Of a stretch of 64,000 bases of DNA, positions 53,320 through 62,978 are shown piece by piece. The notes beneath the pieces are model-generated. The model had not been told where the DNA came from, did no database searches, and worked only from the letters and a program-made list of their open reading frames with translations. The DNA is from Lachnospiraceae bacterium FE2018 (GTDB lineage: Bacteria > Bacillota > Clostridia > Lachnospirales > Lachnospiraceae): contig JNKK01000006.1 of the NCBI GenBank assembly GCA_000702845.1, positions 1-64,000 on the forward strand, given 5' to 3'. The stretch's first letter is position 1; every line of letters begins with the position of its first letter. The position numbers and the translations under genes are program-made.

Positions 53320-55701
53320 ATGGCAAAAGAGTACATGAACAGAATTAACAAGCTCAGAGATAACTATTTTTCACACCGGATTGAAATGGATATCCTGGAT
53401 GCTTACTATGTAACACAGGGCTTCAAGGCAACAGAAGGCCAGCCGTGGGCAATTCAGAAAGCCACTGCAATGAAGACCGTATATGAAAACAAGCCGATTT
53501 ATATTCAGGACAACGAGCTGCTGGTCGGCGGCGTTGCATTCAAGCCGCGTGCAGGTATCCTGAATCCGGATTCCGCGTGCTCCGTTATCGAGAAAGAGCT
53601 TGATACAATCAGCACACGTACATACGATCCGTTCTATCTTTCTGAAGAGAACAAGAAGCTTTTCATGGAAGAAGTTGCTCCGTACTGGAGAGGCAAATGC
53701 GTCCTTGACCGCTGGAATGCTATGATGCCTGACGATGTCAGAACTATGCGCGACGGCGGCATGCTCTATGTCGACAAGAAGTTCGTCCGCGGCTACGGCG
53801 AGAACACACCAGGCTGGAGAACTCTGCTTGCAAAAGGCATCGGCGGCATCAAGAAAGAAGCAGAAGAGAAGCTCGCAGCGCTCGATGCGGCGACCGGCGA
53901 AGATACACTGAAGCAGATGATCTTCTACAAATCCCTGATCATCACTGCAGAAGGTATTATTGCGCTGGCAAACCGTCACGCTGATCTTGCTGAACAGATG
54001 GCAGCAGAAGAAAAGGATGAGACACGCAAGGCTGAGCTTCTGAAAATCGCAGAAGTCAACAGATGGGTTCCGGAGAATCCGCCGCGTACATTCTATGAGG
54101 CACTGCAGTGCATGCTGACTTATGAGTACTGCATCTTCATGGAGCAGAATGCATCCTCCTACAACCTCGGCCGCATGGACCAGTATCTGATCGACTACTA
54201 CAGAAAAGACCTTGCAGACGGCATCCTGACAGAGGATTCCGCGCAGGAGCTGATGGACTGCTTCTGGATCAAGATTGCAGAGATGGGACTGTTCCAGGAC
54301 GGCGAGTCCGCAGCATTCTCCGCAGGCTACAACATGACCGTTCAGGTTTGTGCAGGCGGTATCAACAAATACGGCGATGACGCAGTCAACGAGCTGTCCT
54401 ATATGACCATTCAGGCAACAATGGATACGGCTACCAAAGAGCCGAACATGACTGTCCGCTACAGCATTTCCAAGAACCCGGATTCCTTCCTGCGCAAGGC
54501 AGCAGAGTGCATCCGTATGGGACGCACCATGCCGGCAATCTATCACGATGACGCAGGTATCAAGATGCTTCTGAACAAAGGCATCCCGATGTCTCAGGCA
54601 TGGGACTGGACACCGTGCGGATGTGTTGAGACAAACCTTGAGGGACGTCTGAAATCCTACACCGATATCGGCGAGATCTCCATGGGCGGCGTTGTCGACA
54701 TGGTTATGAACAACGGTAAGAGCCGCAAGACCGGCGAGCAGGTCTCCATCCAGACCGGCGATCCGCGTGACTTCAAGACTTTCGATGACTTCATGGCAGC
54801 GATCAAGAAACAGATCGACTACTTCGTACATACCATGGCAACCATGAACTCTTACCTCGACTACCTCAGCGAGAACTACCGTCCGGTTCCGGCACTGTCT
54901 CTGACCTATCCGAACTGCATGGTCGTCGGCAAGGACTACGCAAACGGCGGTGCGGAATTCAACGTCGGCAACGGTATCAACATCATCGGTCAGGCTGATA
55001 TCATCAACTCTGTAGCAGATGTTAAATATCTGGTATACGATGAGAAGAAGATCACCATGGACGAGCTCTGCAAGGCACTCGACGCAAACTTCGAGGGATA
55101 CGAAGATATCCAGAAGATGTGCTGGGAAGCACCGAAGTACGGCAACGACGATCCGAAGGCAGACTTCTGCGCAGGCGAGATTTACAACTACCTGGTTGAC
55201 CAGATCGAGCAGTATGATTCTCCGTTCGGCAAGCTGACAGCAGGTATGCTTCCGGTATCCGGAAACGTCCCGATCGGCAAGAGCGTCGGCGCGCTTCCGT
55301 CCGGCCGCTATGCATGGGCACCGCTGGCAGACGGCATCGGCGCAACAGGCGGCACAGACATTAACGGCGCGACTGCACTGCTGAAATCCATCAGCCACCT
55401 TCCGCACGCACGCTTCACGCAGGGCACACAGATGAACCTGAAAATCGATCCGAAGCTGCTTGAGGGCGAACAGGGTCTGAAGAACATGATGATCATGCTG
55501 AAGACACAGTGCTCACTTGACATCTACCACACCCAGTACAACATCGTCGATGCAAAGGTTCTGGCAGATGCACAGGTACATCCGGAAGATCACAAAGATC
55601 TGCTGGTCCGTGTTGCAGGTTACACCGCGTTCTTTGTAGAACTTGGTAAGGATATTCAGGACGATATCATCCAGCGTACAGAGATTGAGAAGTGGGCATA
55701 A
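53320..55701 (+). CDS. Glycyl-radical enzyme of unassigned substrate
   Basis: 793 residues. The ten-stranded-barrel GRE fold has the active-site Cys435 and Glu437 in CGCVETN and the radical-bearing Gly767 in VRVAGYTAFFVEL. Having Glu two residues after the Cys places it in the dehydratase/lyase/decarboxylase group (glycerol dehydratase, choline TMA-lyase, hydroxyproline dehydratase, isethionate lyase, arylacetate decarboxylases), not pyruvate formate-lyase, which has a Cys-Cys pair. After the active site the sequence LEGRLKSYTDIGEISMGG does not match, from memory, a characterised class; a Thr448-Asp449 pair lies 13-14 residues after the Cys, a region that contacts substrate in choline lyase and glycerol dehydratase. 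The start at 53320 follows AGGAGG. Codon bias suggests high expression. No microcompartment genes adjoin, so the product is probably not a toxic aldehyde kept in a shell. Confidence 0.9.
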   Translation: MAKEYMNRINKLRDNYFSHRIEMDILDAYYVTQGFKATEGQPWAIQKATAMKTVYENKPIYIQDNELLVGGVAFKPRAGILNPDSACSVIEKELDTISTRTYDPFYLSEENKKLFMEEVAPYWRGKCVLDRWNAMMPDDVRTMRDGGMLYVDKKFVRGYGENTPGWRTLLAKGIGGIKKEAEEKLAALDAATGEDTLKQMIFYKSLIITAEGIIALANRHADLAEQMAAEEKDETRKAELLKIAEVNRWVPENPPRTFYEALQCMLTYEYCIFMEQNASSYNLGRMDQYLIDYYRKDLADGILTEDSAQELMDCFWIKIAEMGLFQDGESAAFSAGYNMTVQVCAGGINKYGDDAVNELSYMTIQATMDTATKEPNMTVRYSISKNPDSFLRKAAECIRMGRTMPAIYHDDAGIKMLLNKGIPMSQAWDWTPCGCVETNLEGRLKSYTDIGEISMGGVVDMVMNNGKSRKTGEQVSIQTGDPRDFKTFDDFMAAIKKQIDYFVHTMATMNSYLDYLSENYRPVPALSLTYPNCMVVGKDYANGGAEFNVGNGINIIGQADIINSVADVKYLVYDEKKITMDELCKALDANFEGYEDIQKMCWEAPKYGNDDPKADFCAGEIYNYLVDQIEQYDSPFGKLTAGMLPVSGNVPIGKSVGALPSGRYAWAPLADGIGATGGTDINGATALLKSISHLPHARFTQGTQMNLKIDPKLLEGEQGLKNMMIMLKTQCSLDIYHTQYNIVDAKVLADAQVHPEDHKDLLVRVAGYTAFFVELGKDIQDDIIQRTEIEKWA

Positions 55702-55810
55702 TTCTGATATGATATCAGGGTCAGGAATCCTGGACGCGATGCAGAATACAATCGTGGACACAGGGCATTGACCTGTCCCGGCATATCACGAAGCAATCAG
55801 AAATATCATA

Positions 55811-55828
55811 AAACCACAAATGTGGTTT
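55811..55828. promoter_or_regulatory. Palindrome AAACCACA-AA-TGTGGTTT
   Basis: A perfect 8-bp inverted repeat with a 2-nt centre between the GRE and activase genes. It is typical in size of a TetR-type operator, so it may bind the TetR protein encoded at 56773. Tentative. Confidence 0.45.
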
Positions 55829-55863
55829 ATCAGAATGTCCGAAAGACGAAAAGTTTAACGACA

Positions 55864-55893
55864 ATGCCCTCGGCAGATTGCCGGGGGCATTTC
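55864..55893 (+). terminator. Hairpin between GRE and activase genes
   Basis: ATGCCCTCGGCA / TGCCGGGGGCAT, 12-bp stem with one T-G pair, followed by TTTCAAT. Probably a partial terminator that lowers activase level relative to the enzyme. Confidence 0.7.
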
Positions 55894-55968
55894 AATAAAA
55901 AGGTACAAAGATCCGATCCCCGGCATCCACAGGCTGCTGTGAGAACAATCATGTTAGGAGAAAGAACA

Positions 55969-56760
55969 ATGAGACACGATGAATACCCCGGAAAAGACAT
56001 GAAGGGAACTGTTCTGCGGATGGAGAAGAGTTCTATTTATGACGGAGATGGATTTCGCACTGTTGTTTTTTTAAAAGGATGTCCCCTGCGCTGCCAGTGG
56101 TGCTCTACGCCGGAAAGTCAGAAGCGGGAGATCGAATCCACGCTGGACGGTTCAATCACGTACGGAAAAATCATGACGGTGGAAGAAGTGCTGGTCGAGG
56201 TGCGGAAGGATTCTATCTTTTATTTTCATTCCGGCGGCGGCATGACGCTGTCCGGCGGTGAGATCATGGTACAGCATGAATTCGCCCTTACACTGCTGCG
56301 GCGCGCGCGGTTTGAGGCGATCGACACGGCAATCGAGACATCATTCTTTACGAAATGGGATATCGCGCGCCCGATCTTTGAGACAGCAGATACAGTCTTT
56401 ACGGACTTAAAGATTTTTGACGAAGAAAAACACATCAGATATACAGGTGTTTCCAATAAGCCGATTCTGGAAAATATCAGAAATGCGGGTACGCTGGGAG
56501 CGGACACGAAGTACATTATCCGCACACCGCTGATCCCGGGCGTCAATGATGATGAAAGGGATCTGGAAAAGATCGGGCAGTTTCTCTCTGAATTGCCGTA
56601 TGTACATCATATACAGCTTCTGCCTTACCATCGTCTCGGAACCGACACATACCGGAAGCTTGGCAAAGAATATCAGCTCAAAGACGTTCAGGTGCCTTCT
56701 GAAGAACATATGGAGTGGTGCAGGAGCGTCATCAAAAGGTACTATGATCATGTAATCTAA
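55969..56760 (+). CDS. Radical-SAM glycyl-radical-enzyme activase, PflA-like
   Basis: 263 residues. It makes the glycyl radical on the neighbouring enzyme using S-adenosylmethionine. The radical-SAM cluster motif is GCPLRCQWC, and SGGGMTLSGGE is the SAM-binding GGE motif. Unlike most activases of GRE dehydratases and lyases, which carry a ferredoxin-like insert with extra CxxCxxC clusters right after the radical-SAM cysteines, this one passes directly to TVEEVLVEV: it has a single cluster, as PflA does. The start at 55969 follows TTAGGAG; the frame open upstream to 55768 crosses the palindrome and hairpin and is not coding. TetR and AraC genes follow on the same strand. Confidence 0.92.
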   Translation: MRHDEYPGKDMKGTVLRMEKSSIYDGDGFRTVVFLKGCPLRCQWCSTPESQKREIESTLDGSITYGKIMTVEEVLVEVRKDSIFYFHSGGGMTLSGGEIMVQHEFALTLLRRARFEAIDTAIETSFFTKWDIARPIFETADTVFTDLKIFDEEKHIRYTGVSNKPILENIRNAGTLGADTKYIIRTPLIPGVNDDERDLEKIGQFLSELPYVHHIQLLPYHRLGTDTYRKLGKEYQLKDVQVPSEEHMEWCRSVIKRYYDHVI

Positions 56761-56772
56761 GGAGAATAAACC

Positions 56773-57414
56773 ATGGAAAACAATACAAAGAGAAGACTGG
56801 TAGACGAAGCCTATGAACTGATGAAGGTCATGCATCTGGAAAAGCTTACGGCACAGGCAATCGCTGAGAGAGCAGGCTGCACAGCTGATGTGATTTTTAA
56901 ATATTTTCCGAATCTGGAGCAGCTGATCCGCGTTGCTGCCGTCCGCATTCTCGATTCCTATTCACAGGACAGTCAGGAGGCGATCGGATCCGCCAGTGAT
57001 ACACTTGATCTCGATGCGAGACTCTGGGCAATCTTTCTTCCATATACCTTCCAGTATCTTGATGTGTTTGAGCATTTGTTCTGGGTCTGGGACAGAGAGG
57101 ATGTCCGCGAAGCGTACGATGTATATTACGCTCTGTATCCTGAAAAAAGAGAGACCATTGATGAGGGTTACACGGATGTATTTCTCGGAACGGACCTTCG
57201 CGCGCGGAGCGTAGAGATTCTCAAGCGGGCGGCGGCTGAAGGGCTGATTTATCCGCAGGATGTTCAGGTTATGGCGAATTTAAGCGTCGGACTTCTGCAC
57301 ACGATGATCAACAGCTACAGAGGTGTTTACCGCTCATCTGCCATGCCGTATGCGGTTTCAACCGAGTTTCTGACGGCACTCAGATCGCTGCACGATCACT
57401 ACCGGCTGAAATAA
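56773..57414 (+). CDS. TetR-family regulator in the GRE locus
   Basis: 213 residues. N-terminal TetR helix-turn-helix (TKRRLVDEAYELMKVM, LTAQAIAERAGCTADVIFKYF), C-terminal helical sensor domain (LWAIFLPYTFQYLDVFEHLF). It begins 12 bp after the activase stop codon and is therefore in its operon. The likely job is feedback or substrate-dependent control of the GRE genes; a matching palindrome lies at 55811. The ligand is unknown. Confidence 0.9.
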   Translation: MENNTKRRLVDEAYELMKVMHLEKLTAQAIAERAGCTADVIFKYFPNLEQLIRVAAVRILDSYSQDSQEAIGSASDTLDLDARLWAIFLPYTFQYLDVFEHLFWVWDREDVREAYDVYYALYPEKRETIDEGYTDVFLGTDLRARSVEILKRAAAEGLIYPQDVQVMANLSVGLLHTMINSYRGVYRSSAMPYAVSTEFLTALRSLHDHYRLK

Positions 57415-57506
57415 AATCCATTCGAGCTGTTTAATATTCAGATGTACGCGCGGTGATAAGACACCGCTTTGCTGAAAACCGATGTTCAGAATCCAGGAGA
57501 AATAAT

Positions 57507-58229
57507 ATGAGTCAGGCACTTGATATTCAGATGTACCACGAATGCAGCGGAGAGCACTTTCACGATTACCCGCAGATAATGGTTCCGCTGAATGATTCAA
57601 TGCAGATTATGATCGGCAGCATGCAGTATGATGTGACACCGCAGGAGCTCTGTTTTGTTCCGACGGGCATGCAGCATCAGTGCAATTTTAACGGCAGACT
57701 TCTGGTGATCAATCTCTCTGACCAGCTTCCGGAAAGCGGGGAAGTGGTTCTGATCTCCAGTCCGCTGATTATTTCCATGCGCGGACAGATCGTACAGCTG
57801 GTGGAGCTGATTCAGGCGGAGCTGAAGCAGAATCCGGACAGCACAGCCATCCGTCATCTGTACAAATACCTCTATGCGAAGATCATGGAAAACTGTTCGG
57901 CACCGTCAATCCGCTACATCAATGATTATTATCAGCTTCCGATCACGGTCGATCAGCTGGCAAATATCGAAAATTATAATGTGACATACTACTGTGACTG
58001 GTTTAAGCAGAAAACAGGCCTGTCACCGAGTATCTATCTGCGCAATACGCGGATTCTGCACGCAAAAGAGCTGCTGACGACGACCAACTACAGCGTCATG
58101 GAAATTGCCGTCATGGTCGGTTACAGCGGAAACTCAACTTTCACGCGGGCGTTTCACAATGTCACCGGCATGACACCGAAGGCGTATCGCGACTGCGCAT
58201 GCTTTAAACAGCCGACAGGCGTGAAGTAA
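57507..58229 (+). CDS. AraC-family regulator with cupin sensor domain
   Basis: 240 residues. N-terminal cupin-like domain (EHFHDYPQIMVPLND, ELCFVPTGMQHQC), C-terminal AraC double HTH (VDQLANIENYNVTYYCDWFKQKTGLSPSIYLRN; VMEIAVMVGYSGNSTFTRAFHNVTGMTPKAYR). Start chosen at 57507 because CAGGAG precedes it; the frame is open from 57453. It follows the TetR gene by 92 bp on the same strand. With the sigma-54 activator, the stand-alone AraC protein and the TetR, it makes four regulators around one enzyme. Followed by a bidirectional terminator shared with clpB. Confidence 0.9.
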   Translation: MSQALDIQMYHECSGEHFHDYPQIMVPLNDSMQIMIGSMQYDVTPQELCFVPTGMQHQCNFNGRLLVINLSDQLPESGEVVLISSPLIISMRGQIVQLVELIQAELKQNPDSTAIRHLYKYLYAKIMENCSAPSIRYINDYYQLPITVDQLANIENYNVTYYCDWFKQKTGLSPSIYLRNTRILHAKELLTTTNYSVMEIAVMVGYSGNSTFTRAFHNVTGMTPKAYRDCACFKQPTGVK

Positions 58230-58240
58230 TAAAATAAAAG

Positions 58241-58290
58241 AACCCCGGCAGAAATCTGAAATACAGAAAATCTGCCGGGGTTATTATTAT
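58241..58290. terminator. Bidirectional terminator between AraC gene and clpB
   Basis: AACCCCGGCAGA (58241-58252) / TCTGCCGGGGTT (58271-58282), then ATTATTATTAT. Confidence 0.85.
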
Positions 58291-58295
58291 AACGC

Positions 58296-60890
58296 TTATT
58301 TAACTTTTTCAAACGTCTCCGCGATCAGTCCGCCGTCTCCGGCATCGATCCGGATCGTATCACCTTCATGCACGCCGCCGCCCAGAATCAGCCGCGCGGA
58401 CAATGTCTCTACGTTCTTCTGAATGTACCGCTTCAGTGGCCTTGCGCCGTAGACCGGATCATAGCCTGCTTCGATGATGAAGTCCTTCGCCTCCGGAGAG
58501 AGTACGATTGTCAGACGCTGGTCAGCCAGACGCCGGTTGAGATCATTGATCTGCAGGTCTACGATGCTGCCGATGTTGTCTTTCGTCAGCGGTTTAAACA
58601 GGATGATTTCATCCAGACGGTTCAGGAACTCCGGACGGAAATGTGCGCGCAGATCCTGCTGTACCATATTTTGAGCCTGCTCGCTGATGGTTCCGTCATC
58701 CCTGATGCCGTCCAGCAGATACTGCGATCCGATGTTGGAGGTCATGATCAGAATGGTGTTTTTGAAATCAACCGTTCTTCCCTGCGAATCTGTAATCCGT
58801 CCGTCATCCAGTACCTGCAGCAGGACATTGAAGACGTCCGGATGTGCCTTCTCTATTTCATCGAACAGCACAACGGAATATGGTTTTCTGCGGACTGCCT
58901 CTGAGAGCTGGCCGCCTTCTTCATAGCCGACGTATCCGGGAGGCGCTCCGATCAGACGGGAGACGGAGAATTTCTCCATATACTCGCTCATGTCGATCCG
59001 CACCATGTTGTTCTCATCGTCAAACATGCGCTCTGCCAGTGTCTTGGCAAGCTCTGTTTTGCCGACGCCGGTCGGTCCGAGGAACAGGAAAGAGCCGATC
59101 GGCTTGGTCGGATCCTTAATGCCGGCCTTGGAGCGGATGATTGCGTCGGTCACACGGCTGACAGCCTCATCCTGGCCGACGACCCGTTTGTGTAAATCAT
59201 CCTCCAGATGCAGGATCTTTGCCTTCTCGCCTTCGGTCAGTTTGGCAACCGGGATACCGGTCCAGCGGGAAATAATCCGTGCGATCTCATCGTCCGTAAC
59301 ACTTTCGTGTACGAGGGACAGATCCCGCTGCTTCATTGCATTTTCTTCGGCTTCCAGTTCTGCGCGCAGCTTCGGCAGTTCGCCGTACTGCAGTTCAGCA
59401 GCCTTATTTAGATCGTAATCACGCTGTGCCGCCTCAATCTGTCTGTTGATTTCCTCAATCTGCTCCCGCAGACCGGAGACGCGGTCAACAGCGGTCTTTT
59501 CGTTTTCCCACTGTGCTTTCTGCGTGTTGAACTGATCCTTCAGTTCCGCGAGATCTTTTTCAAGTTCTTCCAGACGCTCTTTGCTGAGATCGTCCGTTTC
59601 TTTTTTCAGTGCCGCTTCCTCGATCTGCATCTGCATGATCCGGCGGTTCATCTCGTCCAGTTCTACCGGGAGAGAATCCATTTCTGTCTTAATCTGTGCG
59701 CAGGCCTCGTCTACCAGATCAATGGCTTTGTCCGGCAGGAAACGGTCTGTGATATACCGGTCGGAGAGCATGGCAGCGGCAACAAGCGCGCCGTCTGTGA
59801 TTTTTACCTTGTGGTAAACTTCGTAGCGCTCTTTCAGACCGCGGAGGATGGAAATGGTATCCTCTACGGTCGGCTCATCTACCATGACGTGCTGGAAACG
59901 GCGTTCCAGGGCTGCGTCTTTCTCAATATATTTGCGGTATTCGTCCAGTGTCGTGGCGCCGATGCAGTGCAGCTCGCCGCGGGCGAGCATGGGTTTGAGC
60001 ATATTTCCGGCATCCATCGCGCCGTCTGTCTTGCCGGCACCTACGATCAGGTGCAGCTCATCGATGAACAGGATGATGCGGCCTTCACTCTTGCGGACCT
60101 CTTCGAGAACAGCTTTGAGGCGCTCCTCGAATTCGCCGCGGTATTTTGCGCCTGCAACCAGGGCGCCCATATCCAGCGAGAAGATGGTTTTGTCCTTCAG
60201 GCCTTCCGGGACATCGCCGCGCACGATTCGCTGTGCGAGACCCTCGACGACAGCTGTCTTACCGACGCCGGGTTCACCGATCAGAACCGGATTGTTTTTT
60301 GTCTTACGGGACAGAATCCGGATGACATTGCGGATCTCGCTGTCACGGCCGATGACCGGATCCAGTTTCTGGTCACGCGCTTTTTCAACCAGATCCTGGC
60401 CGTACTTGTTCAGTGTATCATAGGTTGCCTCCGGGTTGTCCGTGGTCACCTTCTGATTGCCGCGGACAGTTGAGAGCGCCTGAAGGAAACGCTCGCGGGT
60501 AATGCCGTATTCGCTGAGCAGCTTCTTCATGGAAGGACTCGGGTTGCGCAGCATTGAGAGGAAGAGATGCTCCACCGAGACATATTCGTCGCCCATGGCT
60601 TTTGCCTCATCCTCGGCCATCGTCAGCACTTTATTCAGATACTGTCCGATGTACGGATTGCCGCCCTGTACTTTCGTTTTCCTATTTAATTCCTGATCAA
60701 GACGATCCAGAAAATGTTCCTTATTAATCTCCATTTTCTCAATCATCTTAAGAATCAGGCTGTCCTCCTGATGCAGGAGATTGTAGAGAAGATGCTCCTG
60801 TTCGATTTCCTGATTGCCGTATTCATAGGCTGTTTTTTCCAGATCCTGAATGGACTGGATGGATTTCTGTGTAAATTTCTGGATGTTCAT
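58296..60890 (-). CDS. clpB: ATP-dependent disaggregase ClpB
   Basis: 864 residues. Hsp100 disaggregase that works with DnaK to recover aggregated proteins. N-terminal Clp repeat domain, first AAA+ module ([18 protein letters not shown]), the long coiled-coil M domain (~400-520) that distinguishes ClpB from ClpA/ClpC, second AAA+ module ([18 protein letters not shown]) and the C-terminal domain ([14 protein letters not shown]). All Walker motifs are intact and no IGF/L ClpP-binding loop is evident. GAGGTG ribosome site. A CIRCE element and consensus promoter lie ~190 bp upstream, so control by HrcA is expected. Confidence 0.96.
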   Translation of the reverse strand: MNIQKFTQKSIQSIQDLEKTAYEYGNQEIEQEHLLYNLLHQEDSLILKMIEKMEINKEHFLDRLDQELNRKTKVQGGNPYIGQYLNKVLTMAEDEAKAMGDEYVSVEHLFLSMLRNPSPSMKKLLSEYGITRERFLQALSTVRGNQKVTTDNPEATYDTLNKYGQDLVEKARDQKLDPVIGRDSEIRNVIRILSRKTKNNPVLIGEPGVGKTAVVEGLAQRIVRGDVPEGLKDKTIFSLDMGALVAGAKYRGEFEERLKAVLEEVRKSEGRIILFIDELHLIVGAGKTDGAMDAGNMLKPMLARGELHCIGATTLDEYRKYIEKDAALERRFQHVMVDEPTVEDTISILRGLKERYEVYHKVKITDGALVAAAMLSDRYITDRFLPDKAIDLVDEACAQIKTEMDSLPVELDEMNRRIMQMQIEEAALKKETDDLSKERLEELEKDLAELKDQFNTQKAQWENEKTAVDRVSGLREQIEEINRQIEAAQRDYDLNKAAELQYGELPKLRAELEAEENAMKQRDLSLVHESVTDDEIARIISRWTGIPVAKLTEGEKAKILHLEDDLHKRVVGQDEAVSRVTDAIIRSKAGIKDPTKPIGSFLFLGPTGVGKTELAKTLAERMFDDENNMVRIDMSEYMEKFSVSRLIGAPPGYVGYEEGGQLSEAVRRKPYSVVLFDEIEKAHPDVFNVLLQVLDDGRITDSQGRTVDFKNTILIMTSNIGSQYLLDGIRDDGTISEQAQNMVQQDLRAHFRPEFLNRLDEIILFKPLTKDNIGSIVDLQINDLNRRLADQRLTIVLSPEAKDFIIEAGYDPVYGARPLKRYIQKNVETLSARLILGGGVHEGDTIRIDAGDGGLIAETFEKVK

Positions 60891-61064
60891 GATGTCACCT
60901 CTTTTCCTTTTCGGTTTTCGTTCTTCTTCCTGAATATATGAAACAAAGCATTAAGAATGCCCCGCCGCTTCAGGGCAAGGCATGCTGCATTCGTGACAGA
61001 ATCATCCGCGGCAGTCTCTGATGCCGGATCCGGATGTTATGTCATTATCGCTCTGTCTGACGTT

Positions 61065-61107
61065 ACTATAACACGCGTTGTTAGCACTGTCAAGAGGTGA
61101 GTGCTAA
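61065..61107 (-). promoter_or_regulatory. clpB promoter overlapping a CIRCE (HrcA) operator
   Basis: CIRCE: TTAGCACTG-N9-GAGTGCTAA (61081-61107), one mismatch to the standard element. On the minus strand TTGACA (61088-61093), a 17-bp spacer and TATAGT (61065-61070) form the promoter, with the -35 inside the CIRCE. The remaining gap (60891-61064 and 61108-61238) shows nothing else. Confidence 0.93.
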
Positions 61108-61238
61108 TTTGACCGGCATTTCTTTTTGCAGATGTGTATGATAAGATAATCTATAGATTTCCTGCCTGATATACTGCGTGTCCGGGAAGGGGAATGATTC
61201 TTCTGAGTATACAGGATCCGTGATGTGAGGATGAACAT

Positions 61239-62774
61239 ATGCGATTAATGAAACGAACAGTTCATATCAAACCGACACCGGAAGAGTATGGGATTACACT
61301 GGCCGCGGGAAAGGAACCCGAACCGGAGAAGAAACCGGAGTCAGTGGAAAAGCCGGAACCGGAAGGGATTAAGAAACCTGAGAAGCCAGTGAAGAAAAAG
61401 TCAGCTGCAAGATTCTGTATGTTGCTTTTGGCTGTTTTTGTGCTTTATTTGTGCGTCAGTTATATCAGAGACGTGGTTCTGCCGGAGCATACAAAGAAAG
61501 AGACGATGCGCAAAGGATGGTTCACCGGGGCAGATGATTCAGACGAAAAGGAAGCGGCTGATTCAGATGCGCCGGATCCGGGCGATCCGGGCGTTTCCAA
61601 TGAGAGCTCTGCGGAAATGAGTGAGGAGACATCTTCGGCGGATACAGACGATACGCTCATAAAAGCTGATAATGAGTCATCGGTTGTGATGCTGGCGGAT
61701 AGCGCATTGGGCATGGGAAACGGATGGACCGATCTGTTCGAAAAGGGTGTTTCTGACGCCCTTGAAGAAACATTTACCTTGACAACGCCTTTATATGAAG
61801 CATCTTCTGATCAGCTTGCAGATCGTCTGAATGATGCGGTCAGCAAGGGTTATGCCGGCGCCATTCTTGCTTCAGGCATCAGCGGCGAATCGCTCGCGCA
61901 GGCTGTCAGCGATGCCGAAAAAGCAAAGGTTCCGGTCGTTCATTTCGAAAACCACTCAGACGGTTATACAATTGAGGCACCGGATGATCTCGGTGCTGCA
62001 ATGATGAAGCAGCTGGAGGCACGCATGGCAGTCTGCCGCGGTTTTACGAAGGGTGATGACGAATCTTTCAGCGCTTATAATGAGGCGGCGAAACAGGTTG
62101 TCGAGGGGCTCTGGGATACGGCAAACAGTGCGGAGGAATATAAACAGTTTATCGGCTGGCATTTTCTGTATTTTGACGGGGAATGGACCAGCCCGGGCAA
62201 ACAGAAGCTGCGGGCATCTTATCCGATTATGGGCATTTCACAGATCCCGGATCAGGATACGGATGAAGGATGTGTGTTTTACCTGAAGGAGAATGGAACG
62301 CTGCAATACTATCTTCCTGCGGATAATCAGGATTATCTGGAATGCCACTGGGGAGAAGACGGCTACAGCGGTTCAGACAGCCTGATTCGCAGACAGGGAC
62401 CGAACGGAAACGGCTATGACGGAGGCAATTCCACTTATTTCATCGATTTGTCGGATTCCGGGGAATACGGGATTGCCGAGTCTGATGAGATTACGCTTAC
62501 CGGGAGGATTAGTTCTTTCAAGGGATATTTTTACGAGGCTGGATCGGAAGACTGCCTGGCGCTGAATCTGTATGCGCCCATCCGTCTGAAGACTGCGGGA
62601 CTTGATACATGCCTGTATGCGATTCAGGTGTTTGGGAGTGATGATCAGCTCAGCCGCTATGCAGACAGTGACCGGATGGTTGAACTGACAGGTACGTTAG
62701 TTACAGAGCACACGGCGCATCATCATACACCGGTTCTGATGGACGTTGAGACGGTCGGAGAAAGTAATCTCTGA
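61239..62774 (+). CDS. Membrane-anchored protein with solute-binding-like and DUF4431-like parts
   Basis: 511 residues. A cytoplasmic Pro/Glu/Lys-rich start (~20-50) precedes one membrane segment (~55-75, FCMLLLAVFVLYLCVSYI), then an acidic Ser/Asp/Glu stalk. The part at ~145-245 looks like a fragment of a periplasmic sugar-binding domain (VVMLADSALGMGNGW, DAVSKGYAGAILASGIS, KVPVVHFENHSDGY). The C-terminal ~100 residues resemble DUF4431 (ITLTGRISSF..., VELTGTLVTEHTAHHHTPV, with the HHHTP signature). I do not know of another protein with this combination. TGAGG lies 9 nt before the ATG. Function unknown; ligand sensing at the cell surface is possible. Terminator at 62832. Confidence 0.65.
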   Translation: MRLMKRTVHIKPTPEEYGITLAAGKEPEPEKKPESVEKPEPEGIKKPEKPVKKKSAARFCMLLLAVFVLYLCVSYIRDVVLPEHTKKETMRKGWFTGADDSDEKEAADSDAPDPGDPGVSNESSAEMSEETSSADTDDTLIKADNESSVVMLADSALGMGNGWTDLFEKGVSDALEETFTLTTPLYEASSDQLADRLNDAVSKGYAGAILASGISGESLAQAVSDAEKAKVPVVHFENHSDGYTIEAPDDLGAAMMKQLEARMAVCRGFTKGDDESFSAYNEAAKQVVEGLWDTANSAEEYKQFIGWHFLYFDGEWTSPGKQKLRASYPIMGISQIPDQDTDEGCVFYLKENGTLQYYLPADNQDYLECHWGEDGYSGSDSLIRRQGPNGNGYDGGNSTYFIDLSDSGEYGIAESDEITLTGRISSFKGYFYEAGSEDCLALNLYAPIRLKTAGLDTCLYAIQVFGSDDQLSRYADSDRMVELTGTLVTEHTAHHHTPVLMDVETVGESNL

Positions 62775-62831
62775 TCGCGGAAATCCAGTCTGCAGATTTG
62801 TATATTTAATGAAGCAATTGTTTTTTCGAAG

Positions 62832-62871
62832 AGCAGCACCTGCATTTTCATACAGAGGGTGCTGCTTTTTG
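62832..62871 (+). terminator. Terminator after the DUF4431-like protein gene
   Basis: AGCAGCACC / GGTGCTGCT with a 17-nt loop and a TTTT tail. Confidence 0.82.
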
Positions 62872-62978
62872 CGTGTAATCAAAACGACAGGTGCTGTTTT
62901 TGGTTATTGAAAACACAAAATAATCTCAGAAATTTGGTAGAAAAATACAAAAATCGCATTTATACACGACATACTCTC

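Noticed and set aside
53371-55407. 678-codon open frame antisense to the glycyl-radical enzyme, and a 412-codon one antisense to the opine dehydrogenase (47536-48774)
   Set aside because: Both mirror highly expressed genes and lack any domain or translation signal.
53320-55701. Pyruvate formate-lyase call for the GRE
   Set aside because: The active site is CGCVE with Glu two residues after Cys, not the Cys-Cys pair of PFL, although the activase is PflA-like.
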